Origin: Clostridia bacterium
GTDB lineage: Bacteria; Bacillota; Clostridia; TANB77; CAG-508
Assembly (NCBI GenBank): GCA_022797145.1
Contig: JAAWKA010000001.1
Coordinates: 1-61,744 of the forward strand
Reading direction: 5' to 3'
Length of the DNA: 61,744 nucleotides
The notes under the pieces were generated by a model, which was not told the origin of the DNA, searched no databases, and worked only from the letters and a program-made list of their open reading frames with translations. Of this stretch, positions 36,812 to 45,095 are shown one piece after another. The stretch's first letter is position 1. Each line of letters opens with the position of its first letter. The position numbers and the translations under genes were made by a program.

Positions 36812-37567
36812 TTATTGCTTCATTGCATCAAATTCATACATAATTATACTTATTATTGCAATTGGTGCTGTTTCTGTTCTTAAAATTCTTTTCCCCAATG
36901 TTACTGTTTTTACTTGACTTTTTTGTAGTTCTTCTAGTTCTTCAGTATCTATTCCTCCCTCTGGTCCTATTATTACTGCTACTTTTATATTATTTCTTAT
37001 TGTTACCTGTTTTAAAATATCTTTTATATATGTGTCTTCCTCTTTTTCATATGCAAGTATCACCAAATCATAATCTTTTATCTTTTCATTTATTTGTTTT
37101 AGTTCTATTGGAAAGTTAATTATCGGAACTCTATTTTGTTTACTTTGCTTTGCTGCACTTTCTGAAATTCTTCTCCATCTATTTATCTTTTTTTCTTCTG
37201 TTTTTTCATTTAGTTTTACAATACTTCTTTTCATTATAACTGGAGTTATTTCTGCTACCCCTAATTCTGTTGTTTTTTGAATAATTAACTCTAATTTTTC
37301 TGCTTTTGGTAAGCCTTGAAATATATGTACATATACTGGTAATTCTATATGTTTTTTTATTTTTTCTATTATTTTTGCTTCTACTTTTTTATTTTCTATG
37401 TTTATAATGCTACATATATAATTATTTTTCAAATCATTTACATTGCATATTTCTATTGTTTCTCCTATTTTTAATCTTAGGACCTTTCCTATATGATTTG
37501 CATCTTCTTCTAATATTTCTATATAATTTTCTTTTACTTGGTCTTGTATTACAAAAAATTTATACAT
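36812..37567 (-). CDS. rsmE: 16S rRNA (uracil1498-N3)-methyltransferase RsmE
   Basis: This protein of about 251 residues is a SPOUT-class methyltransferase. It has the N-terminal PUA-like region DANHIGKVLRLKIGETI and the knot motifs VAVIIGPEGGIDTEEL and TLGKRILRTETAPIAI. It methylates U1498 in the 30S decoding region. GTG and ATG codons lie just upstream, but the ATG at 37567 has the better spacing from GGTGAT. A terminator behind xerD separates it from that gene. Confidence 0.95.
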   Translation of the reverse strand: MYKFFVIQDQVKENYIEILEEDANHIGKVLRLKIGETIEICNVNDLKNNYICSIINIENKKVEAKIIEKIKKHIELPVYVHIFQGLPKAEKLELIIQKTTELGVAEITPVIMKRSIVKLNEKTEEKKINRWRRISESAAKQSKQNRVPIINFPIELKQINEKIKDYDLVILAYEKEEDTYIKDILKQVTIRNNIKVAVIIGPEGGIDTEELEELQKSQVKTVTLGKRILRTETAPIAIISIIMYEFDAMKQ

Positions 37568-37626
37568 GTTCATCACCAGAAAAATTATATCAAACTTATT
37601 GCTTTATGTCACTATTTTTATCTTTA

Positions 37627-37668
37627 AATATATAAAAAGTAGAGATAATACTCTACTTTTTATATATT
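37627..37668 (-). terminator. xerD terminator
   Basis: An 18-bp perfect stem (37627-37644 with 37651-37668) with a 6-base loop overlaps the last bases of the xerD stop codon. Its T-rich distal arm faces the minus-strand transcript end. Confidence 0.75.
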
Positions 37669-38548
37669 ATGCTCTTGGGTGTGCATTTTTATATATATTT
37701 TTAATGCTTTCATCCTGAAATTGCATATATACTTGAGTTGATGATATATCTGAATGTCCTAACATTGTTTGAATTGATTTTAAGTCTGCTCCATTTTGTA
37801 AAAGATGTGTTGCAAAAGAATGTCTTAGTACATGTGGTGTTATTTCTTTTGTTATATGAGCTTGCTCTTTATAATATTTTACAATTTTCCAAAATCCTTG
37901 TCTTGTTAATCTTTGTCCATTAGTATTTACAAACAAAGCTTTTACATTTTCATCTTTAATTAATATTGGTCTTGAATTTTCTACATATTCTACTAATGCT
38001 CTTAGAGAAAGTGTTCCTAATGGGATATTTCTTTGTCTTGAACCTGCTTTACAATTAACATATCCTTCTTTTACATTAATATCATCTATATCTAAAGATA
38101 TAATTTCTGTAACTCTCATCCCTGTTGCATAAGCAAATTCTAACATTGCCTTGTCTCTAATTCCTTTTAAATCTATATTTTTGGGTTGTTCTAATAATAA
38201 TTCTATTTCTTGTGATGATAGTACACTTGGTGCTTTTTTCTCTACTTTTGGTGATTGTATTCTCTCTGTAGGATCTTTTTTTACTTTTCTATTTCTTAAT
38301 AAAAATTGGTAAAAAGATCTTATTGATGCTAAATTTCTAGATATTGTAGATGTTTTTTTACCTATTTCCTCCAGATATATTAAATAATCTTTTATATCTT
38401 TTTCATTTAATTTTGCATAATTTAATCTGTTGTTATTTATATAATTTTCATATTGTATTATATCTCTTTTGTATGATTGTAATGTGTTTTCTGATAATCT
38501 TTTATCTTCTTTTATAAATTCTAAAAAATTATTAATCTGTTTTTCCAT
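37667..38548 (-). CDS. xerD: Tyrosine recombinase XerD/XerC
   Basis: This 293-residue recombinase resolves chromosome dimers at dif. It has the N-terminal SAM-like domain (FLEFIKEDKRLSENTLQSYKR) and the catalytic domain. The first Arg is in ATGMRVTEI. The His-x-x-Arg (HVLRHSF), His in GHSD and nucleophile Tyr in STQVYMQ are all present. The location beside spoIIM matches the chromosomal XerD locus of Firmicutes, so it is not a phage integrase. Confidence 0.93.
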   Translation of the reverse strand: MEKQINNFLEFIKEDKRLSENTLQSYKRDIIQYENYINNNRLNYAKLNEKDIKDYLIYLEEIGKKTSTISRNLASIRSFYQFLLRNRKVKKDPTERIQSPKVEKKAPSVLSSQEIELLLEQPKNIDLKGIRDKAMLEFAYATGMRVTEIISLDIDDINVKEGYVNCKAGSRQRNIPLGTLSLRALVEYVENSRPILIKDENVKALFVNTNGQRLTRQGFWKIVKYYKEQAHITKEITPHVLRHSFATHLLQNGADLKSIQTMLGHSDISSTQVYMQFQDESIKNIYKNAHPRA

Positions 38549-38667
38549 TTAAATTTCCCCTACCTTAATTTTATATCTTTCACCAAAATTTACATAACAA
38601 TTTTGCTATACTTGTTATATCAAATTCCAAATAAAAAGTAAATAGATTTTCACAATTTTTTTAATTT

Positions 38668-39319
38668 TTACGAAATATATTTTATACACATTTGTAATAA
38701 ATTTGTAGATATATATACTTCTATAACTGCTGAAAACTCTATTATTAATAATATAAATATACAAAAGATAGTATGTCTTGTTATTTCTAATTTTATATTT
38801 TCTTTTCTTTTATCCTTTACTATAGATTTGTAAAGTTTTACTCCACTAACTGCTAAAGCTAATATACAGGGAATAAATAATAAGTTTTGAAATAATATAG
38901 ATGTTACTGAAAAAATTGTTCCAGAAGCTACTCCTAGAATTGCTACTGCTGAAGATATTGTATATCCTATACAGAAACCTCTAAATGCTAATATTAAATA
39001 CACTATTGGTATTCCAATTAATGTTGAACCAACAAACCATAATGTAATTGTTAATAAAAAATTAGAAATTAATGAACTTCTTAATAATTCTGTTTTATTA
39101 ATTTCAGAATTGTCTTTTAATTTTCCTACGAATTCATTTATATATGTCCCTATCTCATCTATTTGTTCTCCGTGTTGCTTTATTTACAAACACGACACCA
39201 CATATTAAACCTATTAAAAAAATAAGTGTTACAATAATATATATCTTATAATTGTTTTTTATATATGTAATAAATATTTCTTTTAATTTACTACTTTTTT
39301 GTCTTCTAGTATTTCTCAA
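38668..39319 (-). CDS. spoIIM: Stage II sporulation protein M, with a +1 frameshift at CGG
   Basis: Read across one +1 shift this gives about 216 residues with several membrane segments, as expected for SpoIIM, part of the SpoIIDMP engulfment machine. Parts visible are LIGLICGVVFVNKAT, then GEQIDEIGTYINEFVGKLKD, TLWFVGSTLIGIPIVYLILA and FRGFCIGYTISS. The break is at CGG (39172-39170). The start is set at a TTG (39319) because AGGAGGT lies 6 bases upstream, while the ATG at 39355 has no binding site. The xerD and endoQ-like neighbours are those of the Firmicute spoIIM locus. Confidence 0.85.
39170..39172 (-). other. Putative +1 recoding site at CGG (spoIIM)
   Basis: GCA ACA CGG AGA runs to a TGA four codons after the CGG. 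Skipping the C gives GGA and an open frame of 168 codons carrying the rest of SpoIIM. A TAA in the downstream frame a few codons upstream confines the shift to about 15 bases around this CGG. Confidence 0.8.
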
Positions 39320-39388
39320 ATCATTACCTCCTAATGTACTCTTTTTCTTATACATAATGTCTATGTAATAAAATGAGATTTAGAACTT

Positions 39389-40582
39389 TTATTTTTCGCT
39401 TATCTTTCCGTAAACGCCTCCTCCTCCAGGTTGTATACCCAATTTTCCCTCTCTTGCTAGTATTATATTTTTTGCTATTTTTTCTCCTACTATTGCTTCT
39501 ATATCATCTTTTGAAAGCTTGTGGAGTATTGTCATTTCTGTTTCAAAAGAATTTAGTAATTTTTCTATTGTTTTTTTACCAAGTCCTGGTATAAAACTAA
39601 GTGGTATTTGATATACATATGGTGGTCTATTTAAAGGACTTTTTGTAATATCTTTATCCTTTATTTGCTCAATCCTATCAAATACTCCCATTGTTATGTT
39701 TTTACTATCACAATCTGGGCAGTTTATAGCTGGTGCTTTTTTTTCAATATTTTTTTCACATTTTTCACAATATGTTCTATGGTACTTTCCAAGTTTTGGG
39801 TCAAGTCCGTAATTATATAAAACTTTTCTACCATCTTTATTTTTTAAAGCTTTTACTATTTCTTTAAAACTGATGTCTTCAACTAGCATTTTATTATATT
39901 CACGTGCAATTTTAGGTAATGAATGTGCATCTGAATTTGTTATAAAAGTTTTTCCTTCAAGTTCAGATATTTTATCTGCTAAAAAAGTGTCTGAACTTAA
40001 ACCAAGTTCTATTGCTATTACTTTATCATATTTTTCTTTAAATATTTTTTGTAATCTATCTGTACAATTTCCATAAAAGCTCTTGTGTGGTGTAAAAGCA
40101 TGTGCTGGTATTAATATTCCATTATATTTTTCTACTATATCTATTAACTCATATGCCGATATATTTGCTCTTTGTGAACTTAAAGTCATATTTTTTATAT
40201 GTTTAGTCATATGTTTCGAAAACAATTTTATATCATCTAGTTTTGGAAAAAAACATATGTTATGTGCACTACCAGTTTTGCCATGTTCATTCGTCTCAGA
40301 GGTTTCTATTTCACTTCCCAATATAATACATACTTTATTTTTATAAATAATTCCTCCATCTTTTATTTCATATGCCTCTCCTTTTTGAAGAAATTCTTCT
40401 ATGTCTTCTATTACATATGGTGATGCACAATCTATAATTCCTACTACATTAATTCCTTTTCTTTCTACACATTCTTTTGCAATATTTTCAAAATTAAGAC
40501 TTTTAGCTGCTGTTATTTTAATTGGTTTATTTGATTTGCTTCTTCCTATATGAACATGTAAATCTGCAAATATTTCGTACAT
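39389..40582 (-). CDS. Endonuclease Q-like PHP-domain protein
   Basis: This 397-residue protein has an N-terminal PHP metal domain (FADLHVHIGRSK, with further His/Asp/Glu in LGSEIETSE and PAHAF). A zinc finger CEKC/CPDC follows in the middle, with a C-terminal helix-hairpin-helix segment (FIPGLGKKTIEKLLNS) and a Gly-rich tail. This is the layout of EndoQ, which nicks DNA 5' of deaminated bases in archaea and some Bacillus. It is likely a DNA repair nuclease. GGAGG precedes the ATG. Confidence 0.85.
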   Translation of the reverse strand: MYEIFADLHVHIGRSKSNKPIKITAAKSLNFENIAKECVERKGINVVGIIDCASPYVIEDIEEFLQKGEAYEIKDGGIIYKNKVCIILGSEIETSETNEHGKTGSAHNICFFPKLDDIKLFSKHMTKHIKNMTLSSQRANISAYELIDIVEKYNGILIPAHAFTPHKSFYGNCTDRLQKIFKEKYDKVIAIELGLSSDTFLADKISELEGKTFITNSDAHSLPKIAREYNKMLVEDISFKEIVKALKNKDGRKVLYNYGLDPKLGKYHRTYCEKCEKNIEKKAPAINCPDCDSKNITMGVFDRIEQIKDKDITKSPLNRPPYVYQIPLSFIPGLGKKTIEKLLNSFETEMTILHKLSKDDIEAIVGEKIAKNIILAREGKLGIQPGGGGVYGKISEK

Positions 40583-40620
40583 ATTTTCCTCCTTTTCGTT
40601 ATTTAGGTTGTAATACCTAT

Positions 40621-40682
40621 TAACACTAATATATTAAGATATCCTTCCACTATTGTAGATGGATATCTTAATATTAGTGTTA
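40621..40682. repeat. Long imperfect hairpin upstream of the EndoQ-like gene
   Basis: A 22-bp stem (40621-40644 with 40661-40682) with a 2-base bulge and 16-base loop lies between the CPBP protease gene and the EndoQ-like gene. There is no T-run on the minus strand. It may be a leader structure, a terminator variant or a small repeat element. Confidence 0.5.
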
Positions 40683-40704
40683 ATCTATTAAATTTATATT
40701 TATA

Positions 40705-41400
40705 TTAAAGAACTGTTAAAATAAAACTTATAGTTGAAAATAAGTTACAAGTACAATGAAATCCGATAGATATTCTAATATCTTTATACTTATATGCTAA
40801 TATTGCTGGCAATATAAATGCTGCTATTCTAAATAAATTATCAAATGGTAACCAAAAATGATATAATGAAAAGATAATAGTTATAAATACAGGTGCTAAA
40901 TAACCATATTCTTTTAATTTATTGGTTAATACTCCTCTAAAAAAGAATTCTTCTATTATAGGGAAGATTATAACATTAAGCATAAAATGAAATATACAAG
41001 TAATTATAATCATTGTATTAGAATAATTTGTCAAAACACTTGGATCCCAATTAAAATAAGTAGGGGTTATACTATTTACTTTATTAATTATATTGGACAG
41101 TATACTATGTTCTAGTGGAGTTATTATAACTGACATTAGTCCTGCAAATAGAAATAATACTCCTATTAACAGAATTAATTGCCACCATTTGATCTTATTT
41201 TTATTTAATAAATTGTCCTTATTTTTATAAATAACATATAATTCAAATGGAAATAAAATTATACATACACATATATAGAACAATAAAAGAGATGGGATAT
41301 TATTTTGTATTTTTCCCAAAAAAACATACAATATCATTGCTAGCAACGCTGGTATAAAAGCTAACAAAGTTACTTTATAAAAAATTGTTTTATTTTTCAT
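40705..41400 (-). CDS. CPBP-family intramembrane metalloprotease
   Basis: This 231-residue protein has about seven or eight membrane segments. The CPBP/Abi motifs are EEFFFRGVLT (EExxxR), then FSLYHFW and a later GFHCTCN histidine. Members cleave or process prenylated or bacteriocin-related peptides in some species, and most are uncharacterised. AAAGGAA precedes the ATG. No bacteriocin gene is seen nearby. Confidence 0.88.
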   Translation of the reverse strand: MKNKTIFYKVTLLAFIPALLAMILYVFLGKIQNNIPSLLLFYICVCIILFPFELYVIYKNKDNLLNKNKIKWWQLILLIGVLFLFAGLMSVIITPLEHSILSNIINKVNSITPTYFNWDPSVLTNYSNTMIIITCIFHFMLNVIIFPIIEEFFFRGVLTNKLKEYGYLAPVFITIIFSLYHFWLPFDNLFRIAAFILPAILAYKYKDIRISIGFHCTCNLFSTISFILTVL

Positions 41401-41455
41401 ATCTATTTTCCTTTCAAATAAAAAATATATAAAATTTAGTACAGCTAATTATAAT

Positions 41456-41830
41456 TTATGCTTCTTTTTCTTCTGCTTCTTTTTCTTCTGCTTTTTGTGA
41501 TTTGAATTTTTCTATATCAATAATTAGTGGATCTAAATTTTCTACTTTCAATCTATCTTTAAAGTTTTCTTCTGTAGTATTTTCTTTTGTAGCTTCTTCT
41601 ACTACATATTCAATTTGATCATTTCTTAAAATTTCTTCTACTTCTTCTTTTTGTTTTGCCTCTGTAAGTCCTTTGTTTCTATATGACATATAATTTATAA
41701 ATGCCACTATTTTTTCCTCAGTTCTTGCCTGTGTTGAATTTAGTGATCTATTATATGAATTTGTTGTACGTGTTAAGTCAGTAATTTTCCCATTACAAGG
41801 TGTTAATATTTCTTCGTCGTTTTTTCTCAT
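41456..41830 (-). CDS. Unknown 124-residue acidic protein
   Basis: This 124-residue soluble protein is of unknown family. Its N-terminal part is polar (NSYNRSLNSTQARTEEKI), the middle is Glu-rich, and the C-terminal tail repeats AEEKEAEEKEA. AAAGGAG precedes the ATG. It follows a gene of unknown function at 41879, about 48 bases away on the same strand, and may be cotranscribed with it. Confidence 0.55.
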   Translation of the reverse strand: MRKNDEEILTPCNGKITDLTRTTNSYNRSLNSTQARTEEKIVAFINYMSYRNKGLTEAKQKEEVEEILRNDQIEYVVEEATKENTTEENFKDRLKVENLDPLIIDIEKFKSQKAEEKEAEEKEA

Positions 41831-41878
41831 TTTACCAGTTCTCCTTTTAACAAATTTTAATTTATATCTAAAAAAGTT

Positions 41879-42418
41879 TTACACTGCTATTCCTTCTGCA
41901 ATATGTACAAATTCTTTAAATCTTTCAAGATATTTATTATCTTTATTTTTTAAATTTCTGTATTCTAATAATACTAGTGCTTCATCAACTGGAAATCCTT
42001 TTCTTTCTGGTCTATTTAATAGCATTCCTCCAAAATTATCTACTAATTCTAATATATCTGCTTCTGGCTCTCTTGGTGTACTTTTACTATATCTGTTTAC
42101 TTGTTCACAAATTCTACAAAATCTTTCGTCAAAACCTAGTGTCGCTAAATATTTTGCACCTTCTTTTGCATAATTTCTTATTTTTTCAATATCATTTGTA
42201 TTCTCTTCTTTTTTACACGAAAACAATAAACATGCTGTTATTATTGTGTTTTTATCAACTTCTAAGTTCATATCATCAATGAACATTCTTGCAAGTTCCG
42301 TTTTAAAAATAACGGAGTTATCAAAAAAAATATTATTCCTTTTTTTCAGATAATATACTATTTCCATTTTTTTTATATAGTCTTTTTCAGACAATATATA
42401 TTCTGCAAAAGTTTCCAT
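41879..42418 (-). CDS. Unknown 179-residue helical protein
   Basis: This soluble, mainly helical protein contains NTIITACLLFSCKKEENTND and FDERFCRICEQVNRYSKSTPR. The layout of helices with KEGAKYLATLGFDE recalls HD-type helical domains, but no paired His-Asp motif is visible, so I make no family call. AGGTG precedes the ATG. The gene lies between trmR and the acidic-tail protein. Confidence 0.5.
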   Translation of the reverse strand: METFAEYILSEKDYIKKMEIVYYLKKRNNIFFDNSVIFKTELARMFIDDMNLEVDKNTIITACLLFSCKKEENTNDIEKIRNYAKEGAKYLATLGFDERFCRICEQVNRYSKSTPREPEADILELVDNFGGMLLNRPERKGFPVDEALVLLEYRNLKNKDNKYLERFKEFVHIAEGIAV

Positions 42419-42554
42419 ATTTAGACACCTCTATAAATTTTAATCCTTAGTTTTATTTGTATTCATTATATGTTAAATCTTTTCTTATTTCAAGTATGTT
42501 ACTGAAATGTTATATTTTTGTAATATATTAGAATTATTTGATATATGCTTCTTG

Positions 42555-43145
42555 TTATCTTTTCATTCTACTAATGGCTAATCCATCTCCAACTTCTAAA
42601 ATTTCTGTGTCTAAACTTAAGTTTTGTTTTATATCTTCAATGTATTTTCTTAAACCTCTTACAGCAGTTCTTTGTTTGTGTTTATTATAATCTCCCATTA
42701 CATATCCTTTATACAGAATATTGTCTGCAATTATTATTCCATTTTCTTTTATCATACGAATCGCTTCTGATAAAAATAATGGATATTTTCCTTTTGCTGC
42801 ATCTATAAATATAACATCATATTTATTATTCATTTTTGGCAATACTTCCACTGCATCTCCTTGTATTATATTAACCCTTTTTTCTACTTCTGCCCTTTTT
42901 ATATTAATCTTAGCTTCTTTTACTCGTATTTCATCTCTTTCTATTGTATCAATCATTCCTTCTATTTCTAAGTATTTACAAAAACAAATGGTTGAATATG
43001 CAACTGCTGTACCTATTTCCAAAATTCTTTTAGGTTTTATTTCTAACAATATTTTATCTATTGCTTCTAATGTGTCATCCATTAAAATTGGAATATTTTT
43101 TTGCAATGCTTCTTGTTTTATTTTTTCTAATTCTAGTTTATTCAT
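42555..43145 (-). CDS. trmR: TrmR-like O-methyltransferase (COMT fold)
   Basis: This 196-residue class I SAM-dependent methyltransferase has the SAM-binding loop ILEIGTAVAYSTI (near residue 42), the acidic motif DTIERDE, and VIFIDAAKGKYPLF with the metal-ligand Asp, then IIADNILYKG. It resembles B. subtilis TrmR, which methylates 5-hydroxyuridine at tRNA position 34. The order with typA is compatible but not diagnostic. GAGAGG precedes the ATG. Confidence 0.8.
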   Translation of the reverse strand: MNKLELEKIKQEALQKNIPILMDDTLEAIDKILLEIKPKRILEIGTAVAYSTICFCKYLEIEGMIDTIERDEIRVKEAKINIKRAEVEKRVNIIQGDAVEVLPKMNNKYDVIFIDAAKGKYPLFLSEAIRMIKENGIIIADNILYKGYVMGDYNKHKQRTAVRGLRKYIEDIKQNLSLDTEILEVGDGLAISRMKR

Positions 43146-43184
43146 TTATTTATCCTCTCTTATTAAAGTTATTTTAATTGGTTT

Positions 43185-43234
43185 AAAAATAGAGAGTATT
43201 TTATCATTAGTATGATATTATATTCTCTATTTTT
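43185..43234 (-). terminator. typA terminator
   Basis: An 11-bp outer stem (43185-43195 with 43224-43234) plus inner pairing lies just after the typA stop on the minus strand, and A/T tracts form both stem ends. Confidence 0.7.
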
Positions 43235-43246
43235 ATTTATTAATAT

Positions 43247-45061
43247 TTATACTTTCCTAGCTTCTCTTTCTCTTGTTTTTGTATCTAGTGTTTTCTTTCT
43301 TAGTCTAATAGATATTGGTGTTATTTCAACTAATTCATCATCTTGTATAAATTCTATTGCTTTTTCTAATGACATTTGTATTGGTGGAACTAAACGCAAA
43401 GCATCATCTGATCCAGAAGCTCTTGTATTTGTTAAATGTTTTTCTTTACATACATTAATACTTAAATCTTCTGATCTAGAATTTAATCCAACAATCATTC
43501 CCTCATATACTTCTATACCTGGTCCAATAAATAGTTCTCCTTTATCTTGTGCATTATATAATCCATAAGTTACACTTTTTCCTTTTTCAAATGCTACAAT
43601 AGTTCCTCTTACTCTTGATATTACATCACCTTTATATGGTTCATAACTTTCAAAAATATGATTCATAGTTCCATTTCCTTTTGTATCTGTTAAAAATTCT
43701 GTTCTATATCCTATTAAGCCTCTTGCTGGAATTTTAAATTCTACTTTTGTATGTCCATCTTCTGCTGGTTCCATATTAATCATTTCTGCTTTTCTTTTTC
43801 CTAATTTTTCAATTACACTTCCTATATATTCATCTGGAACATTAACCACTAATCTTTCGATTGGTTCACATTTTTGTCCTTGAATTTCTTTATATATAAC
43901 TTTAGGGCGAGATACTAAAAGTTCAAAGCCTTCTCTTCTCATTGTTTCAATTAATACTGTTAAGTGTAATTCTCCACGCCCCGAAACTTCAAAACTATCT
44001 GGAGAATCTGTTTCTTTTACTCTTAAACTTACATTTCTTTCTAATTCTTTAAATAATCTTTCTCTAATATGTCTTGATGTAATAAATTTACCTTCTTTTC
44101 CTGCAAATGGCCCATTATTTACACTAAATGTCATTGACACTGTTGGTTCATCTATATCAACAAAATCAATTTTTTCTGGATTGTTGTAGTCACATATTGT
44201 TTCTCCTATATTAATATCGCTAATTCCAGATATTTCTATGATATCTCCTGCTTTTACTTCTTCTACTTCTTCTTTATTTAATCCTACATGTGTATACAAT
44301 TTTGCAATTCTTCCATTTGTTATTTTATCATCTTTTTTACATATAGCTACTGGCATTCCAACTGTAATTGTTCCTCTTTCAACCCTTCCAACTGCAATTC
44401 TTCCTACATATTCATCATAATCTATATTAGAAACTAACATTTGCATTGGTCCTTCAATTTCACATGCTGGTGGATTTATTTTCTCTACTATTGTTTTAAA
44501 TAAACAACTTAAGTCTTTAGTTTCTTCTGATAAATCCATTTTTCCTATTCCTTGTTTTGCTGAAGCATATACTACTGGAAATTCTAATTGCTCATCATTT
44601 GCATCTAATTCAATAAACAGTTCTATTACTTGATCAACTACCTTTTCTGGATTTGCTCCTGGTCTATCTATTTTATTTATAACTACTATTGGTTTTAAGT
44701 TTAATGCTAAAGATTTTTTTAGTACTTCTCTTGTTTGTGGCATTGGTCCTTCAAATGCATCTACTAGTAATAAAACACCATCTACTGTTTTCAAAACTCG
44801 TTCTACTTCTCCTCCAAAGTCTGCATGTCCTGGTGTATCTACTATATTAATTTTTATATCATTATACATAACTGATGTATTTTTAGATAATATTGTAATT
44901 CCTCTTTCTCTTTCTAGGTCATTTGAATCCATTATTCTTTCTGCAACTTGTTCATTTTCCCTAAATATGTGACTTTGTTTTAATAATGCATCTACAAGTG
45001 TTGTTTTTCCATGATCAACATGTGCAATAATTGCTATATTTCTTATTTTCTCATTATTCAT
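43247..45061 (-). CDS. typA: Ribosome-associated GTPase TypA/BipA
   Basis: This 604-residue translational GTPase has G1 AHVDHGKTT, G2 RGITI, G3 DTPGHADF and G4 NKIDRPGA. Domain II and EF-G-like domains III and V follow, with the BipA-specific C-terminal part (RGTIVAFEKGKSVTYGLYNA). BipA helps 50S assembly and stress adaptation. GGGGGG precedes the ATG. It lies downstream of the S1-domain gene. Confidence 0.97.
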   Translation of the reverse strand: MNNEKIRNIAIIAHVDHGKTTLVDALLKQSHIFRENEQVAERIMDSNDLERERGITILSKNTSVMYNDIKINIVDTPGHADFGGEVERVLKTVDGVLLLVDAFEGPMPQTREVLKKSLALNLKPIVVINKIDRPGANPEKVVDQVIELFIELDANDEQLEFPVVYASAKQGIGKMDLSEETKDLSCLFKTIVEKINPPACEIEGPMQMLVSNIDYDEYVGRIAVGRVERGTITVGMPVAICKKDDKITNGRIAKLYTHVGLNKEEVEEVKAGDIIEISGISDINIGETICDYNNPEKIDFVDIDEPTVSMTFSVNNGPFAGKEGKFITSRHIRERLFKELERNVSLRVKETDSPDSFEVSGRGELHLTVLIETMRREGFELLVSRPKVIYKEIQGQKCEPIERLVVNVPDEYIGSVIEKLGKRKAEMINMEPAEDGHTKVEFKIPARGLIGYRTEFLTDTKGNGTMNHIFESYEPYKGDVISRVRGTIVAFEKGKSVTYGLYNAQDKGELFIGPGIEVYEGMIVGLNSRSEDLSINVCKEKHLTNTRASGSDDALRLVPPIQMSLEKAIEFIQDDELVEITPISIRLRKKTLDTKTREREARKV

Positions 45062-45095
45062 TTAGTACTTTTCCCCCTAAAATTTGTTTGTATAT

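Noticed and set aside
5604..39172. Classical slippery-site or -1 frameshifting
   Set aside because: All shifts are +1, no X-XXY-YYZ heptamer is present, and the codons before CGG differ and mostly cannot re-pair one base forward.
5604..39172. Simple reassignment of CGG to another amino acid
   Set aside because: Reading CGG as any single amino acid in triplet frame leaves all five genes out of frame; only a 4-base step restores them.
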